Assembly: GCA_033239525.1 (NCBI GenBank)
Contig: BSYO01000015.1
Span: 16,863,713 to 16,927,712, forward strand
Reading direction: 5' to 3'
DNA: 64,000 bases
Source of the DNA: Nepenthes gracilis
Taxonomy: Eukaryota; Streptophyta; Magnoliopsida; Caryophyllales; Nepenthaceae
Shown here: in pieces, positions 45,070-57,900 of the stretch
Numbering within the stretch: position 1 is the stretch's first letter
How the letters are laid out: the number at the start of each line of letters is the position of its first letter
Position numbers and translations under genes: made by a program
Notes under the pieces: model-generated
What the model was told of the DNA's origin: nothing
Seen by the model: the letters and a program-made list of their open reading frames with translations, nothing else
The model's database searches: none

Positions 45070-45640
45070 AAAGACGTCCTAATTTTTCAAAAATTATATT
45101 ATAATATCATTTTTTTTAAGATAATATTCATCCATTACAAATACAAATAGATAAAATCTTTGCTTGATTTTATTTGTAATAATAAAATCAAATCTAAAAC
45201 TTTAATTAAAATATAATTATGTGCCATTAAGAAATTATTTTTTTAAATAATTAATTACTTAAAAATTTTACCTGTTGTAATTTGTTTTAATATTAAAATA
45301 ATTATAGATATTTATTTATAGGCAAATATAATATAAAAATAAATGTTTAATTAATTTAAAATGAATTGTTGGGAGTCAAGTTAATTATAATGCATTCCTA
45401 AATTTGGGTTGTTATATAGGTTAGGGAGCTACTCAATCTTTTATGTTAGGTCAAATTGGAGCCAATTCAATCCTCGTCTTTTCGAATTTTAATCTTATAC
45501 AACACAATTAAAAATAAGAGGTCAGAAGATTGACAATATTCACTCCCTAATATATCATCTGATATTCAAATTAGATATCTTTCCAAGAATAAAAAGATGT
45601 ATTGATATAAATGAATGTTTAAATATATATTTTTTGCGGA
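45070..45640. other. AT-rich stretch without recognisable gene
   Basis: Nothing recognised apart from low-complexity sequence. Confidence 0.5.
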
Positions 45641-45649
45641 TTGAGTATT

Positions 45650-45795
45650 TGATACACCCGACATATGGGGTTTAGATATGCACCCTACTAAGATACGGTT
45701 TAGAGGTGCGCCCTATTAGGGGGTGGCTCAAAGGTGCGCCTGGCTGAGGGCGACTCAGAGGTATGCTCGGCCAAGGGGTGGCTTAGAAGGAGAGG
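45650..45795 (-). repeat. Inverted, diverged copy of the 29-bp tandem repeat
   Basis: On the minus strand it reads as units of gcacctctaaaccgtatctt, gcgcacctttgagccacccc and similar, matching the repeat at 39530-39720. Confidence 0.65.
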
Positions 45796-46560
45796 GAGAG
45801 GGAGAACTTTCGCCTGAGAGTGGCTGCTGCAAGGAGGAATGCAGTGCACTTGCGAGGGGTGGTTAATCGAAAGCGGGAGCGACTCCTGGGCGATAATGAT
45901 GGGGGCAGAAACTCTGTGTAGTCTCCTTTGTAATTTCTAGCAGTGATGCCGTCTATGGCAGTCTCTATTAAGGGCTAGCGTTGGGGGTACATGGCCTCAA
46001 TAGCGTTAGAGAGCTATTTTCCTTTCTACGTAATCAGGAGTGAAGATCGCCCTCCCTCTCTTAGGGTTTTTCTATGTGCTCTGTGTTCTTTGGCCACTAA
46101 AGGCTCCCCTTCTCCATTGAGGAAGGGAGGTGTTTATAAGTGACGAAGGCGGTTCACCCTGGTTTGAGTAACAAGACTGGGCGGTTGTATCATGTGAGAT
46201 TATTGAACTGTGTAGATAATCATGGGTGGTTGTCAATGATAGTTCTCTTTTTTATGAGCAATTATGCGATCGTGGATGCCTGTTATAGCAACTGTGGCTG
46301 ACCAAATAATACATTTTCCTTCTCTGTGCCATTCCCTGGCTACATTTATGACAATCGCCTCTTGAAAAAGATTCGTTAGGCTGAAATGACACGCGCTAGC
46401 ACAGGCACACGGGCCCACTTACCGTGTGTGGGCCGCCAAGCCCAACTGCATGGGCTGCGAATAGTCATGACGTCTTTTAGGCTATGAGTCTCATTGGGCT
46501 TCTTCTTTCTAGGCTCACAGATTGATGGGTCGAATTTTGAGTTGATCCATGAGATCAGTG
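45796..46560 (-). mobile_element. LTR-like remnant (minus)
   Basis: On the minus strand a GC-rich 5' part (46380-46560) precedes a TATA-like cttataaac (about 46133-46140), then the 29-bp tandem repeat. This is the same order as at 38500-39720, which suggests two inverted relics of related LTRs. No coding domain was seen. Confidence 0.4.
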
Positions 46561-46960
46561 AATCCATCAAATTAAAATTGTAAAAAAATGTTAAATTATT
46601 TGAAAATTAAAAAAACAGCCAAAAAATAAATAAATGGTACTTTTGTAAATTACTTATTTATTTATTTATTAATTTTTATTATTATTTTAGATTGTTCTTC
46701 ATGATGTGACGGTCACTTATTTCGCGACCAGTAGCCATCTTTTTTAAACGTTGGCTATTGGACGTGAATAAAATCAGCCTCTCTCGCTCTAAAACCAGCT
46801 AGGGTTCTGTAGTCGCCCAAAATCTAGGGCTTTCAATTATCCATCAAATCGCTAACTCAAGACTTTTTCTTCTCCAATTTTCCACTAAATTCTTTCTAGA
46901 TTCAGTATATTTCACTTTGATTCCGCCTCTGAAGTCAGAACCACTGTGTCAGAGCTTGTT

Positions 46961-49900
46961 ATGGCGAAGACGAGACCTGGCAAAAGAGACCTGGATTCCT
47001 ACGCCATTAAAGGCACAAACAAGGTCGTTAGAGGTAAACTGATAACACTTTCAGCATCCTAAATTTTTTGCATGATATGGATTAAGATGCTGACTTGACT
47101 GCGCTTCTATTTGAGTGTTATTTCAGTTGGTGATTGTGTCCTAATGCGTCCGTCGGACCTCGGCAAGCCGTCGTACGTAGCGCGGGTGGAGAAGATGGAA
47201 GCTGACGCTAGAAACAACGTGAAGATTCGAGTCCGGTGGTATTATCGGCCGGAGGAGTCGATCGGAGGGCGGAGGCAGTTCCACGGGGCCAAGGAGCTCT
47301 TTTTGTCTGACCACTACGATTGGCAGAGTGCCCTTTCTATAGAAGGGAAGTGTACCGTCCACTCGTTTAAGAACTATAATAAGCTTGAGAATGTCGGTGC
47401 TGATGATTACTTTAGTAGATTCGAGTATAAGGCTGCTACAGGAGCGTTCACGCCTGATCGGGTCGCTGTGTGAGTTTTCTTGAAGAAGATTTGTGCTGTT
47501 TGATTGTTACTGTGAATTTTGGTTCCGGGAATTCTTTGTTTTGGCGTTAATCAGTTTTGGATAATGTTTGGTGGATTTGTAGGTATTGCAAGTGTGAAAT
47601 GCCGTATAATCCGGATGATCTCATGGTGCAGTGCGAAGGTTGCAAGGAATGGTAAATTTGTATGCTGTTGGTTTTTCTTCTCGACTTACAATCTTTTTTT
47701 TTTGGTGAGTGGAATTTGCGTATGTGAAGTAGTTGATCGTGGACCTTCATCAATTCATCACGCTGCTTTTGGAGCTTTAATACGATGAACCAATCTAGAC
47801 TCTTGGACATAACTGGTCCCAATTGACTTTACGGATGAAATTTTAAATAAATTCATACTGGAGTGTGCTTTCTTTTTACTTTTTCCGCCCGGGGGATGGA
47901 TGGGTGGGCAGGTGGGCTGAGTTCTGCCGTTGAAAAACCTGCTTTGATTGGATTTGGGTAAAACCTGCACCTCTGTATTGTGTTTGGTTTCACTATAATA
48001 TCTACAATACATGTGTATATGTAATTTTACAAGATGCACGCACGAACACACACAAATAGATAAATACCTACTTAACTCAAATGTAAACTTAGCTTTACAT
48101 TCTATTATGTTTTTAATAATGTTGATACTGATTTTAGAGTCACACATGCTTATTTGAGTTGTTTTTTATAGTTAAAATTATTTTTATGAGTTGTTTTATG
48201 TTTTAAGCTATGCCTAATAGATTATAAACTTGAATAGTTGTTATAAATTGCATTGTTCAGTCACTTGTCTACCATTATTATCAAATTTTATTATTTTTTC
48301 CTTTAAGTGGCAAAAATGGATTTCAGCTGTGTTTGCATTTCCTTATAACCCAAATTAGAAGGTGTTTACCCAACTGGAGGTGTCGTGGGTTGGGTTTAGC
48401 TCTCCTGACCCAAATCCGACCTATTGCAATTCCTACCAGTGAAATTAGTATAGTTTTGCATGATCATAATCGGGGCTTTCAGCTCAAAGAATATGTTCCA
48501 TTCTCACATGATTATATTTTCCAAGAAAGCCTTCTTCACAAAATGTTTCAGAAATTCATCTTTCTCCCTTCAGATTTAGCATAAGTAGAACAATTTGTTG
48601 GCTTAATTGTTGTATTGATGGTGTGCATGCCGTAATTTTTTCAAGTGCATATTGATCTTGGAGAATATATGAGATGAATTTTTGCTATTATGCTTAGGTT
48701 TCATCCATCTTGCATGGGTATGACAATTGAGGAAGCAAAAAAGTTGGATCACTTTCTATGCTCTGATTGTGTATCTGAAGATGATGCAAAAAAAACCAAC
48801 ACAACATTTTCCTCTTCACCTCTTGCTGATGGCAAGGTGAGTCTCCTTTTAATCCTCAGCTTGACATAGTAAGGACTTCTCTTTTGTTGTTTAATTTACT
48901 GCCCGAGGTGTTTGCCTGAATACAGGTACTGGTGGTTGTGTTATGGTCTTTTTAAATATTAATTATCCTTATCCTTTCAATGGTTGAAATCAGTTTTGAA
49001 ATTGTGTAGAGATTTTGACAATATTTTTAACTATTATTTTGATCTCGACCTTTCATATTATATGTATATATCTCAATCACTGGAGGACAATAGAGCCTAA
49101 TGTTTAGTGGTATCATTGCAAAACCCGTTGTTTGGAGGGGAAAAATTCTTCAAAAATTCTTGAATTGATGATATTTTTTCCAGATGTATTCAGATGAAAT
49201 GGTGACAGAAAATGTTTGATATAAGGAGGGTATTTATTGTTCATTTCCATTCTCAAATTCATCAAACATTCTAGGGAAAATGTGATATTTGATTGAAATT
49301 CCAAAAGTATTTAGAGAAAACAATTGCATATAGATTCACAGGCCTTGTGGATGCCACACCTTTCTTATGGTGATATTATTTGGTTGAACAACTTCCTGTG
49401 GGCCACACACTCACACATATGTATGTATATGTTGGGGGTAACACGTCTATACCTACATTAACCCTATTAATTTTCTTTTCTGCTGCAATCTGATTGTCAA
49501 TTCAAGCGGCACAAAACATGGGTAGCTTTGAAAGCCCTTTTTTTAAATAAAAAAGCAGCCATTAAATCATAGTTTTTCTCTTTAATTCATACTGTAAATC
49601 ATAATATCCCAAGATGGGCTAGATACATGTTTAGCTGGTGGGTTCTTACTGTAGATTTTATTTGGCTTGCTGCAATTACGAGTGCTGGGGCAGATTGAAT
49701 ACTACCTAGCTGAAATGGAACCCTGATGGATTTCATTAATTATAAGAACTTGGTAAGCCTTACTAACAATAAAAATAACAAAGTCTTATATTTTACTAAA
49801 TGCAGCAAGCCGTATGAATCTATTTTTTTATTCTGCTCAATTTAGTTCAATATCCTCCTAAAGTGCGTATAATTTTATTTAGTTTTTTATCATATCATTT

Positions 49901-51026
49901 TATGTTTCATAAGTCTATTTTTCCCATTAGTTATAATTAATTCACATTTTCTTACTAAAACATAAAGAAAAAGTAGGGATTTAAAGGATCATTTGATGCT
50001 ATCATACATGGGGGGAGGAAATCTTTTTGATAACCAGTTTATGGGTGCAAGGATGTTATATTTCGTGGTACCTTTGACTTCATGAATGCTTAATTATTTT
50101 CCACCTTAGGTATTGCGGCAATTGGTTTCTGCTGCAAACGGATTCTTGGGTCTCTGTTCCTCTCAATATGGGACTTAACTATTTTTTAAAATATTCAAAA
50201 ATTCTATTAAATTTAACTGTTTTAAATTGATTAGATCTCAACTGTTTATTTTAAAATCATCAGCTGAGATTGGTAAGAGATGCATCCGGCCGGTTCCCCC
50301 ATGAATCTCCCATGGCAGATGTGCTTGTGAAATTTATAGCTCTGCTCTATCAATTTTGTGTTTAGAAAGTCGGGATTCAATTTGTGTAATTTGCTTAACG
50401 AATGGACCTCCGAGCATTTTTGAGCATCCAACTTTGATGGCATTTGTTTTCTACAAATCAAAATGCTTTCGCTTTGAAGTTGGATATGTAGTGATATGCT
50501 ATTGAAAAAATTCTGTTTAAAGATGCTTGTCAATTTTCGAAATCAAAATGAACTCTGCTAGTAGTAGAAATGTCTTCTCCTGGCAATTGTAGTGTGTTAG
50601 TATCCAACATTTTACCGACCCTCCCTATGTGTTCGAATGTTTTATTATTTTTATTTTTATTTTTATTTTTTTCCAGTGACGGTCATCTATTTTGTGATTT
50701 TCAAAAACACATGATTTTTAATATAAGCTGAATAAAATTTGTGTTATTTGGTAATTGAAGAATAATTAGGAACCAAAGCCCTTGTTGTAGTCTGTTTTCA
50801 TCATATCAGGTATGCTTTAGCATGATTCTTAATAGTAACTTTCTTACACATGGATTCTTCCTGTGAATTTTTTTGGATTATTTAATAGAAAGTAATACTA
50901 TTGATTACTTATATTCTTATTTCTACGAATAAACAATAAATTCTGGTTTTGCAACTGTTACAATAACATTTAATAGACCAGCAAAATCTTGCTACACAGG
51001 TCGACAACAAACGACGAAAGAGATGA
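46961..51026 (+). CDS. EBS: EBS-type BAH-PHD chromatin reader
   Basis: Five exons: 46961-47033, 47127-47469, 47583-47651, 48698-48836 and 51000-51026, all with GT-AG introns, giving 216 residues, close to Arabidopsis EBS. A BAH domain spans about residues 25-138 ([38 protein letters not shown]). A PHD finger follows with a complete Cys4-His-Cys3 set: C141, C143, C156, C159, H164, C167, C183, C186. The basic tail ends in KRRKR. In Arabidopsis, EBS binds methylated histone H3 (K27me3 through BAH, K4me3 through PHD) and represses flowering in the nucleus. The start MAKTRPG and the TNKVVR segment fit EBS better than the paralogue SHL. The 5' flank carries tagggtt motifs. The last intron is 2.2 kb and the last exon codes for only eight residues. 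Confidence 0.93.
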
Positions 51027-51419
51027 AGTACACCGAGAACCGGGACTATTGGTGTGTGATACGGTGCAAACTTCAGCTAACTCTGCGTTACCACGCAAGT
51101 TGTACAGTGAGTTATGCTCTGCTTTGCTCCAATAAACTATTGAAGCCTTGAGTTGTCTCTGTTCTCTTTAAGGCATAGATGTAACTTTATGCTTTAATCA
51201 GGAGAGTGAAAACCTAAGAGTGTAACTTACAACCGGTGCAGTATGATTCATCTTTTAAGCTGTGTATTGCATACTACCCTAATTTGCCTGTTTTAAAATT
51301 ATCGACGCTTAGGTGAATAGCTGCATGGCTATGTTGCACGTTTGAAGGCTCAATTAAGAAGAATAATATAATCGGGCCACCCTTAAGTCACCCGTCGGCC
51401 ACCCATTTTGTTTGTTTTT

Positions 51420-52230
51420 GTGTGAGCCTGTCAGTATGGATCCATGGAATACGTCACCTGAACATTTTTGGATTGAGAATTCCGAGTCTCTTACCACTTG
51501 CCAAAGAAGAGTAATGTTGTAGGGCTGCCCTTGGGCAATCCTTTATGGGGTCCTCTATGCACCTTGGAGATGATGTCCCATCGGTTTATTTTTTACGGAC
51601 TTTCATTAGCATGGATAATTGAGACATCATATCAACCAAGAGTGTTCCGATGGTATCCCCCGAACACTTCTCAATAAGAATGTCAATCGACCGATTAGGT
51701 GAATAGCTGCTGCACTACTACATTCTGCATTCGCCAGCTTGATTGAAGTGTTGTGCTTTTGGGTCATCCTTCAGTAACATCTGACGAATCCATTTTGGCA
51801 CGGTGTCTCGTTAATCAATCTAAACTTTGCATGGGCTAATTATTATAGATGGATGAAATATCATATTAACCAACAATATGTAGATGGCTATTATCATGAT
51901 TTGCCCGTTTTACCCTTGCCGGGTTGGTTGAGTAGCTGCAATATTATATTGCATATCCTTCAATGCCCGGGTTGGAGGATCCTACTTTGCAGAGCACGAT
52001 CTTTGCCCCTAAAAGGGATTTTTTTTTTTTTTTGTGAAATTTGAAAGCCCAAAAAAAAGAAAAATTTTTTTTTGGATGAAATCTTCTACCGCGGAGTATG
52101 ATCCCCCGTTCCTTCATTACCCCTTCAAATGTCCATTTTGATGCGGTGCCCAATCAACCATCTGCTTTTGTATCGGGTCGCTAGTGGATGGATGAGTCAC
52201 GACATTATCGAAAGGTGTCTAGAAAATCCC
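51420..52230. repeat. Degenerate repeat related to the SRF intron satellite
   Basis: Four or so spaced occurrences of the theme cagtatggat(g)gaatgaaat(a)tcac...tcaac followed by cctc...ccattttgatg (near 51435, 51610, 51850 and 52175). They resemble the 124-bp unit at 55800-56750 but with longer spacing. Confidence 0.45.
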
Positions 52231-52239
52231 GCTCCCAAA

Positions 52240-54930
52240 TGGTTTTAAAATAAAGAGATAAACTAAAGAAAATTTTAGGGAGATAAAGTCAAGATTAATT
52301 AAAATTTATTTTTATTTTTTAAAAATATTGTATTAACTCGAGTAAAATATTGGTATTGAATTTGAATAATTGACCTTAAAATGTGGTGATTTTAAAAGGT
52401 GTTCGTCAGTATGAGGGCAAATTGGTCATTTCCTGAATGGTTGGCTGTTTCTATTTGATACCATACGCCTTGATTTCAGCTTGAATGCAAAATGGTATGT
52501 TTAGTTGGTAAAATGGATGAAATGAGAATAAAATAAATAAGCATTTAAATTTATAGGCAAAATTAAATAATGTATTATTAATTTTAAATGTGGGATAATT
52601 ATTTATGAAATAAATATTATATTATTAATTTTATATTCAATGCAATAAAATATATAGTGAAAGAAGTGAGGTGTATTTTTATCAACGGCTGAGGAGCTAT
52701 TAACACCAACCAACCTGTTTAGTTATTGAAATAGAATTAAATAAAAATAAAATAAATATATTTAGATAATTAGATAAAATAAAAATAGAGTTAATAATTA
52801 ATATTTTTTATTTAGTTAGTAAATTAGAATAAGAAAAATTAAATTGGGAATTGATTTATTTTAATGTTTGATATAGGGTAATATTAGAAGGAGCAGTGAA
52901 GGCTTTTATGAAAAAATGACCTTTTTTTCCTTACTTAGAGATAATATTTTAATATTTATTAAAAAATAATTTATTTGTCTTAAATTATTTAAAATTTTAT
53001 AAAATTTAATTAAAATATATTAATATTTTGAATAAATAATTAAAACATTAGGTTCAATTAATTTTTTAAATCGGACTCAATTATATATAAAAATAACCTA
53101 TTCAAATAAACCTAATCCAAATTATAAACTTTTTTATAAATATGGTTTTTTATTGCACATAAATATCAAAATTTAAAATTATTTTAATAAATTATATTTT
53201 TATATAATTAGTAAAAAATTATTTAAATATAAATTTATCTAAAGTTTTAATATATATATTTTAATTTTTAGTATATTATATATTTTTAGATTTTTTTATA
53301 TAACTATAATTTCTTATAAAAAATACTTAAAAATAAAAAACACAACGCTCTCCCACCCTCGCGAAGAAATTATAGTTATAATTTCTTATAACTATTATAA
53401 ATTTTCATCTAATTTCCGCTAATCTCATACCTAAATTTTCATCTAAATAAGATTCAGTCCAAAATAAAAATAATTAAAAAAAATATTTTGATAGGTACAA
53501 TCTAAAATGGATCAGTCTAGTGCAATAGCCTAGCACAAATTTAGATCAATGCCCAAAAACCTAATGGCCCAGATAAAGAAGTGATGTAATCAAATTCAGT
53601 TTATCAAACAACAACTTCTAAGGATATTAACTAAAAGGCTTAATTCGACCAGTTAACTACCTAAAAATTTAAAAAAAATGAAGGATAATTATTAGTCAGT
53701 TCATAACTTGATTCAGGAAAAGGCCGAAATGGCCTCATTATTATTGACCAGTAGCCGCATTAAATTGGGACTACAGTTATTCACTAAAAACAATGCCTCC
53801 TCGTAATTCATATGAAACAGCTGTGAACATGTGTAAAGAATTCAAACACTGATCGATTAAGTAAGACTCCAAATTATAAATATATATTCTTCCAAATAAA
53901 AGGGGGAAGGAGAAAGAGAATAAAACATAGTCATTTAGGTATACAAAAAGAAGTATTATCCTCCAAATCCACACCGATCCCATCAACTTTAAATTTTAGT
54001 ATTTATTTTCTCGTTATCTTTTCAATCTGAATTAAAAGATCATTGATTTGAATATTAAAAAATATATTAATAAATCAATAGACACAAAATATATCTCTCA
54101 CCTCCAATTATTATGATATACAAGATTCAAATTCAGAATTATAAAAATCAAGCTCATTATTCAAATATTCAAGTAAGATTAAACGACTTCCTAATTCGTA
54201 TATTAATTTGAATTCTTAAAATAAATTATATTTAAAATAATTATTTTAAATAACTAATAATAAAAAAAATTAATAGACAGTTTTTTTATTTTACTAAGAA
54301 CAAAATAAAAATAATTTTTTTTTATTGTACTAAAAGGAAAATAAAAATAATTTTTTTACTTCATTGTACCAAATATATTGCGAAAATTTACTTATACCTA
54401 CAAAAATCTAAAGAAAACAAAAAATACCACTCATATTTAAACGGCATAAAAATTCACCAGAAAAAAAAATTCAATAGCAAATAAGTATTAAAATATCTAT
54501 ATTTAAATAAAATAATTTTCCTTCCATTTTCTGTTATTTTAATTTTTATTTTTCATCATTAATATTTTTTATTCACACTTTTCCATAACAAAACACACCC
54601 TAAATAACACTATAGCAACCATTCTATCGCTCAGATTATAACATATGTTTTCATTTATTGCATTAAGATTGATCCGAGACACTGTTTTGTTGATTACAAA
54701 GATCCCGACACCGATCAAAGCTGATAAAAATCAAATTATAATTATAATATTTTCTTGAGTTGATATTAAAACTCAGCATAGAAACTATTACATTTTCTGA
54801 GAATAATTATAATATTTCGTAGTAAATCAAAAGCCGAGAATTCATGCATGTAAGGCATGATATTTTCGTGATTAGAACGCATGACTCTCTTTCCTTTGTG
54901 ATCGACTGTGAGAATACTCCGGGGAAGGAA
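52240..54930. other. AT-rich intergenic region between EBS-type gene and SRF kinase gene
   Basis: No gene was recognised. The two host genes converge on it. Poly-A and AT low-complexity tracts are common. Confidence 0.55.
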
Positions 54931-54938
54931 AACCGAAG

Positions 54939-57900
54939 TCAAAATGGCATATCGACAACCTCATGATCCGGGGTCTTGTACCCAAAAGCTGATTCGTCAC
55001 TGGGTCTTCTTTTGGCAACGGTGGCCCGCTGCACCAACCGAACGAGTGCCTGCACAACTTCCGACATTGGTGGCCGAAACTCCGGCTCGGACTACATGGG
55101 GAAAGAGTCATGGAGTCAGCATGATTGAATGAAAATATGCTAAGTGGCAAGTATTTGAATGTATTAAAAAAGGCACCATCTTCAAAAAAAAAAAAAAAAT
55201 CTGATGTAATATTTTATCTATTCATTTTATTAATGGGCCCACATAACATTAATAAATGAATAAGATACCATATTATATAATATGAGTCGTTGGTCGTCCA
55301 CGGAATAATTCTCAATGTGAGAACTCTGCCATGAATCAATGCCATGAATCAAGGGCGCCCAAGTAATCAATGCTATCTGTTTAACTCAATTATCCAACAT
55401 TCAATTTCCTAAATTGAGGGTCAAAATATAGCTGTTTTTGCTCTATATTTTACAAATGTTACTTTAAATTTCTTGAATTAGATAAATATAAGTTTTAAGC
55501 TTGAAAAAACAAAATTAGATAACAATTTGGTTGGATATGAAAAACCCGAGCTCAAAGTTGCAGCTCAAATTTTTTTTCGTGTATGAAGAGAGAGCGAGTG
55601 GACCGCATAGATGAAAACCCTACTCGCCTCTCTACACCAAGTCCAAGTCAACAAACCGGCCGAGTTCACAAAATTTGGTGATTCCAAAGTTTGAAGTTTC
55701 ATGAAAAAATGCACTCGAACGGCTACCGAAGCCAAAGCTATGGGAAGTTAAGTGATTAGGTTCTTCCATCACCCTTGCATGTATGAGTAAATATTAGAGA
55801 GTCAACCTCTAGACACACTTCAAACACCAATTTTAACGTTCCGTCTCATCTTTCTATTTTTCTAGTGTAAGTTTGTTAGCATGGATGAGTGAAATATTAC
55901 GTTATCTAAGATGTCTGAATGATATCAACAAACATATTTCTTAATACACCCATTTTAATGTGACATTCCATCCCTCCTCCGTCCATCTTGTGTAGGCCAA
56001 CTAGTATAGATGGATAAAATATTGCGAGATCTAAATTTATTTGAATGATGTCGGCAAACACTTCTCTTCAAACACCCCATTTCAAGTGATGTCACATCCC
56101 TCTGTCTAATTTGGGGCCCACTAATATAAACAGATAGAATATCACGTCATCTAAAAATATCTTAATGATGTCTTCTAATAATTTTTCTTCAAACACTTTA
56201 ATGTGATGTCTCATCCCTCTTCTATCTTGTCTGGGTCACAAATATGATTGATGTCTTCAAACATTTCTCTTCAAACACTCATTTTAACATAACGTCACAT
56301 CCCTCAATCTATTTTGTATAGGCCTGCTAGTATTGATAGAACATTATGTCATCCAAAAGTGTATGAATGATATCTTTAAATGTTTTCTTCAAACACCCAT
56401 TTCGACATGACATCTCATCTCTCCAGCTATCTTATGGAACGTTACGTTATTTAAAAATGTCCGAATATTATCTTCAAATGTTTTCTTCAAACACCCACTT
56501 CAATGTGATGCCCCATCCCCTCCCCCCCCATCCACCTGTGGAGACCAACTAGTATAAAATGGATGAAATGTCAAATCAACCAAAGAGGCTTGAATGATAT
56601 CTTCAAGAATTTGTCTTCAAACACCCATTTTTAACGTGACTTCCCACTCTGTATATTTCTATGTGGTCTCATAAGTATGGATAAATGAGACACCATATCA
56701 TCTAAATATATGTAAATATTATCTTCAAATATTTCTCTTCTAAGTACAGATTCATCAAAGGTGAACTCAATAAATAGGCAAAGCAATTACCTGAACACAG
56801 AGGGCAATGATATCAGCAAAACGCGAAAGAGATTTGGCAGGATACATGCCATTGAGTGTTGGATCGACCATTTTTGCCAAGGCGTCAATGTCGTGGAGTT
56901 GAGGAGTAGCCCATCTAACAAGGGACTGTTCTGCTCTCGTTCTTGAACTGAAAAGGGGGACAAAATGCCAATGAGGACGTTGGAAAAATGAGAGATTTTG
57001 AAAAGAGTTACATCCAATTTAAAAGAACGTATTAAAGGATGGCTTCAGTGCATATTGTAATATTATTTTTCTTAAGACTATTCGCCCCTTATAAATACAA
57101 TGGGTTCGTGTGAATCATCTCATGGATACTATAAATTTTGCGTAATTACATTATAAACTAAGGAAATCAAATGCAAAACTATATTGAAAATGATTTGCCC
57201 CTCATAAATAGGGGTCCATAAGAATCATCTTAGGGATACTATGAAGGTTTGTAAGATTATATTTTGCACTAAGGAAATCAAATATAGAACTATAACAAAA
57301 ACAGGATTGTCTAGCACAAGGGGCTTATTTTCATGAATAAATAGTTACTTAGAAAATCTAGATTTGTTGAAATTTGTAGTTCTCCAAAATTAATGGCACA
57401 TGCTTATTTATAGAATAAAATGACTCAAAAAACACATGCCTAAATTGGTGGTTAAAAATTTTTCCGGTTGAAATGATGGTTGAAAGATGTGTGGGTTGAA
57501 AATTTAAAATTATATTAGTTAATAGAACTTTTAAAACCAAATTTCATTGCACATTAGGACCACTGATATGTAACATATGCCACAAGTCCAAAGGTCAATC
57601 CAATGTGGGACTTTATAATCATTAAAATATTGAAAATCTGCAACAGAAGAAACATACAACATTCAAATTTCAGATCAATCACCGCAGTGAAATGTTTTAG
57701 GAACACCCTCGGGTGGCATGAGCACATCCATTGATATTTATCTCACATGGGTCCAACCAAATAAATAAATAAATGAGACTCTACAAGAGTGCGAATAGAA
57801 TGGAAATGGCTCTTACCTATCCAGGGGCTTACGGCCCGTTAAAATCTCCAGCATCACAACCCCAAAGCTATAGACATCGCTTTTGACGGTATATATTCCT

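Noticed and set aside
47519..47788. 89-codon plus frame.
   Set aside because: It runs through intron 2, exon 3 and intron 3 of the EBS-type gene in a wrong frame.
54908..55132. 74-codon plus frame.
   Set aside because: It is antisense to the last SRF exon, whose minus-strand frame and splice site are well supported.
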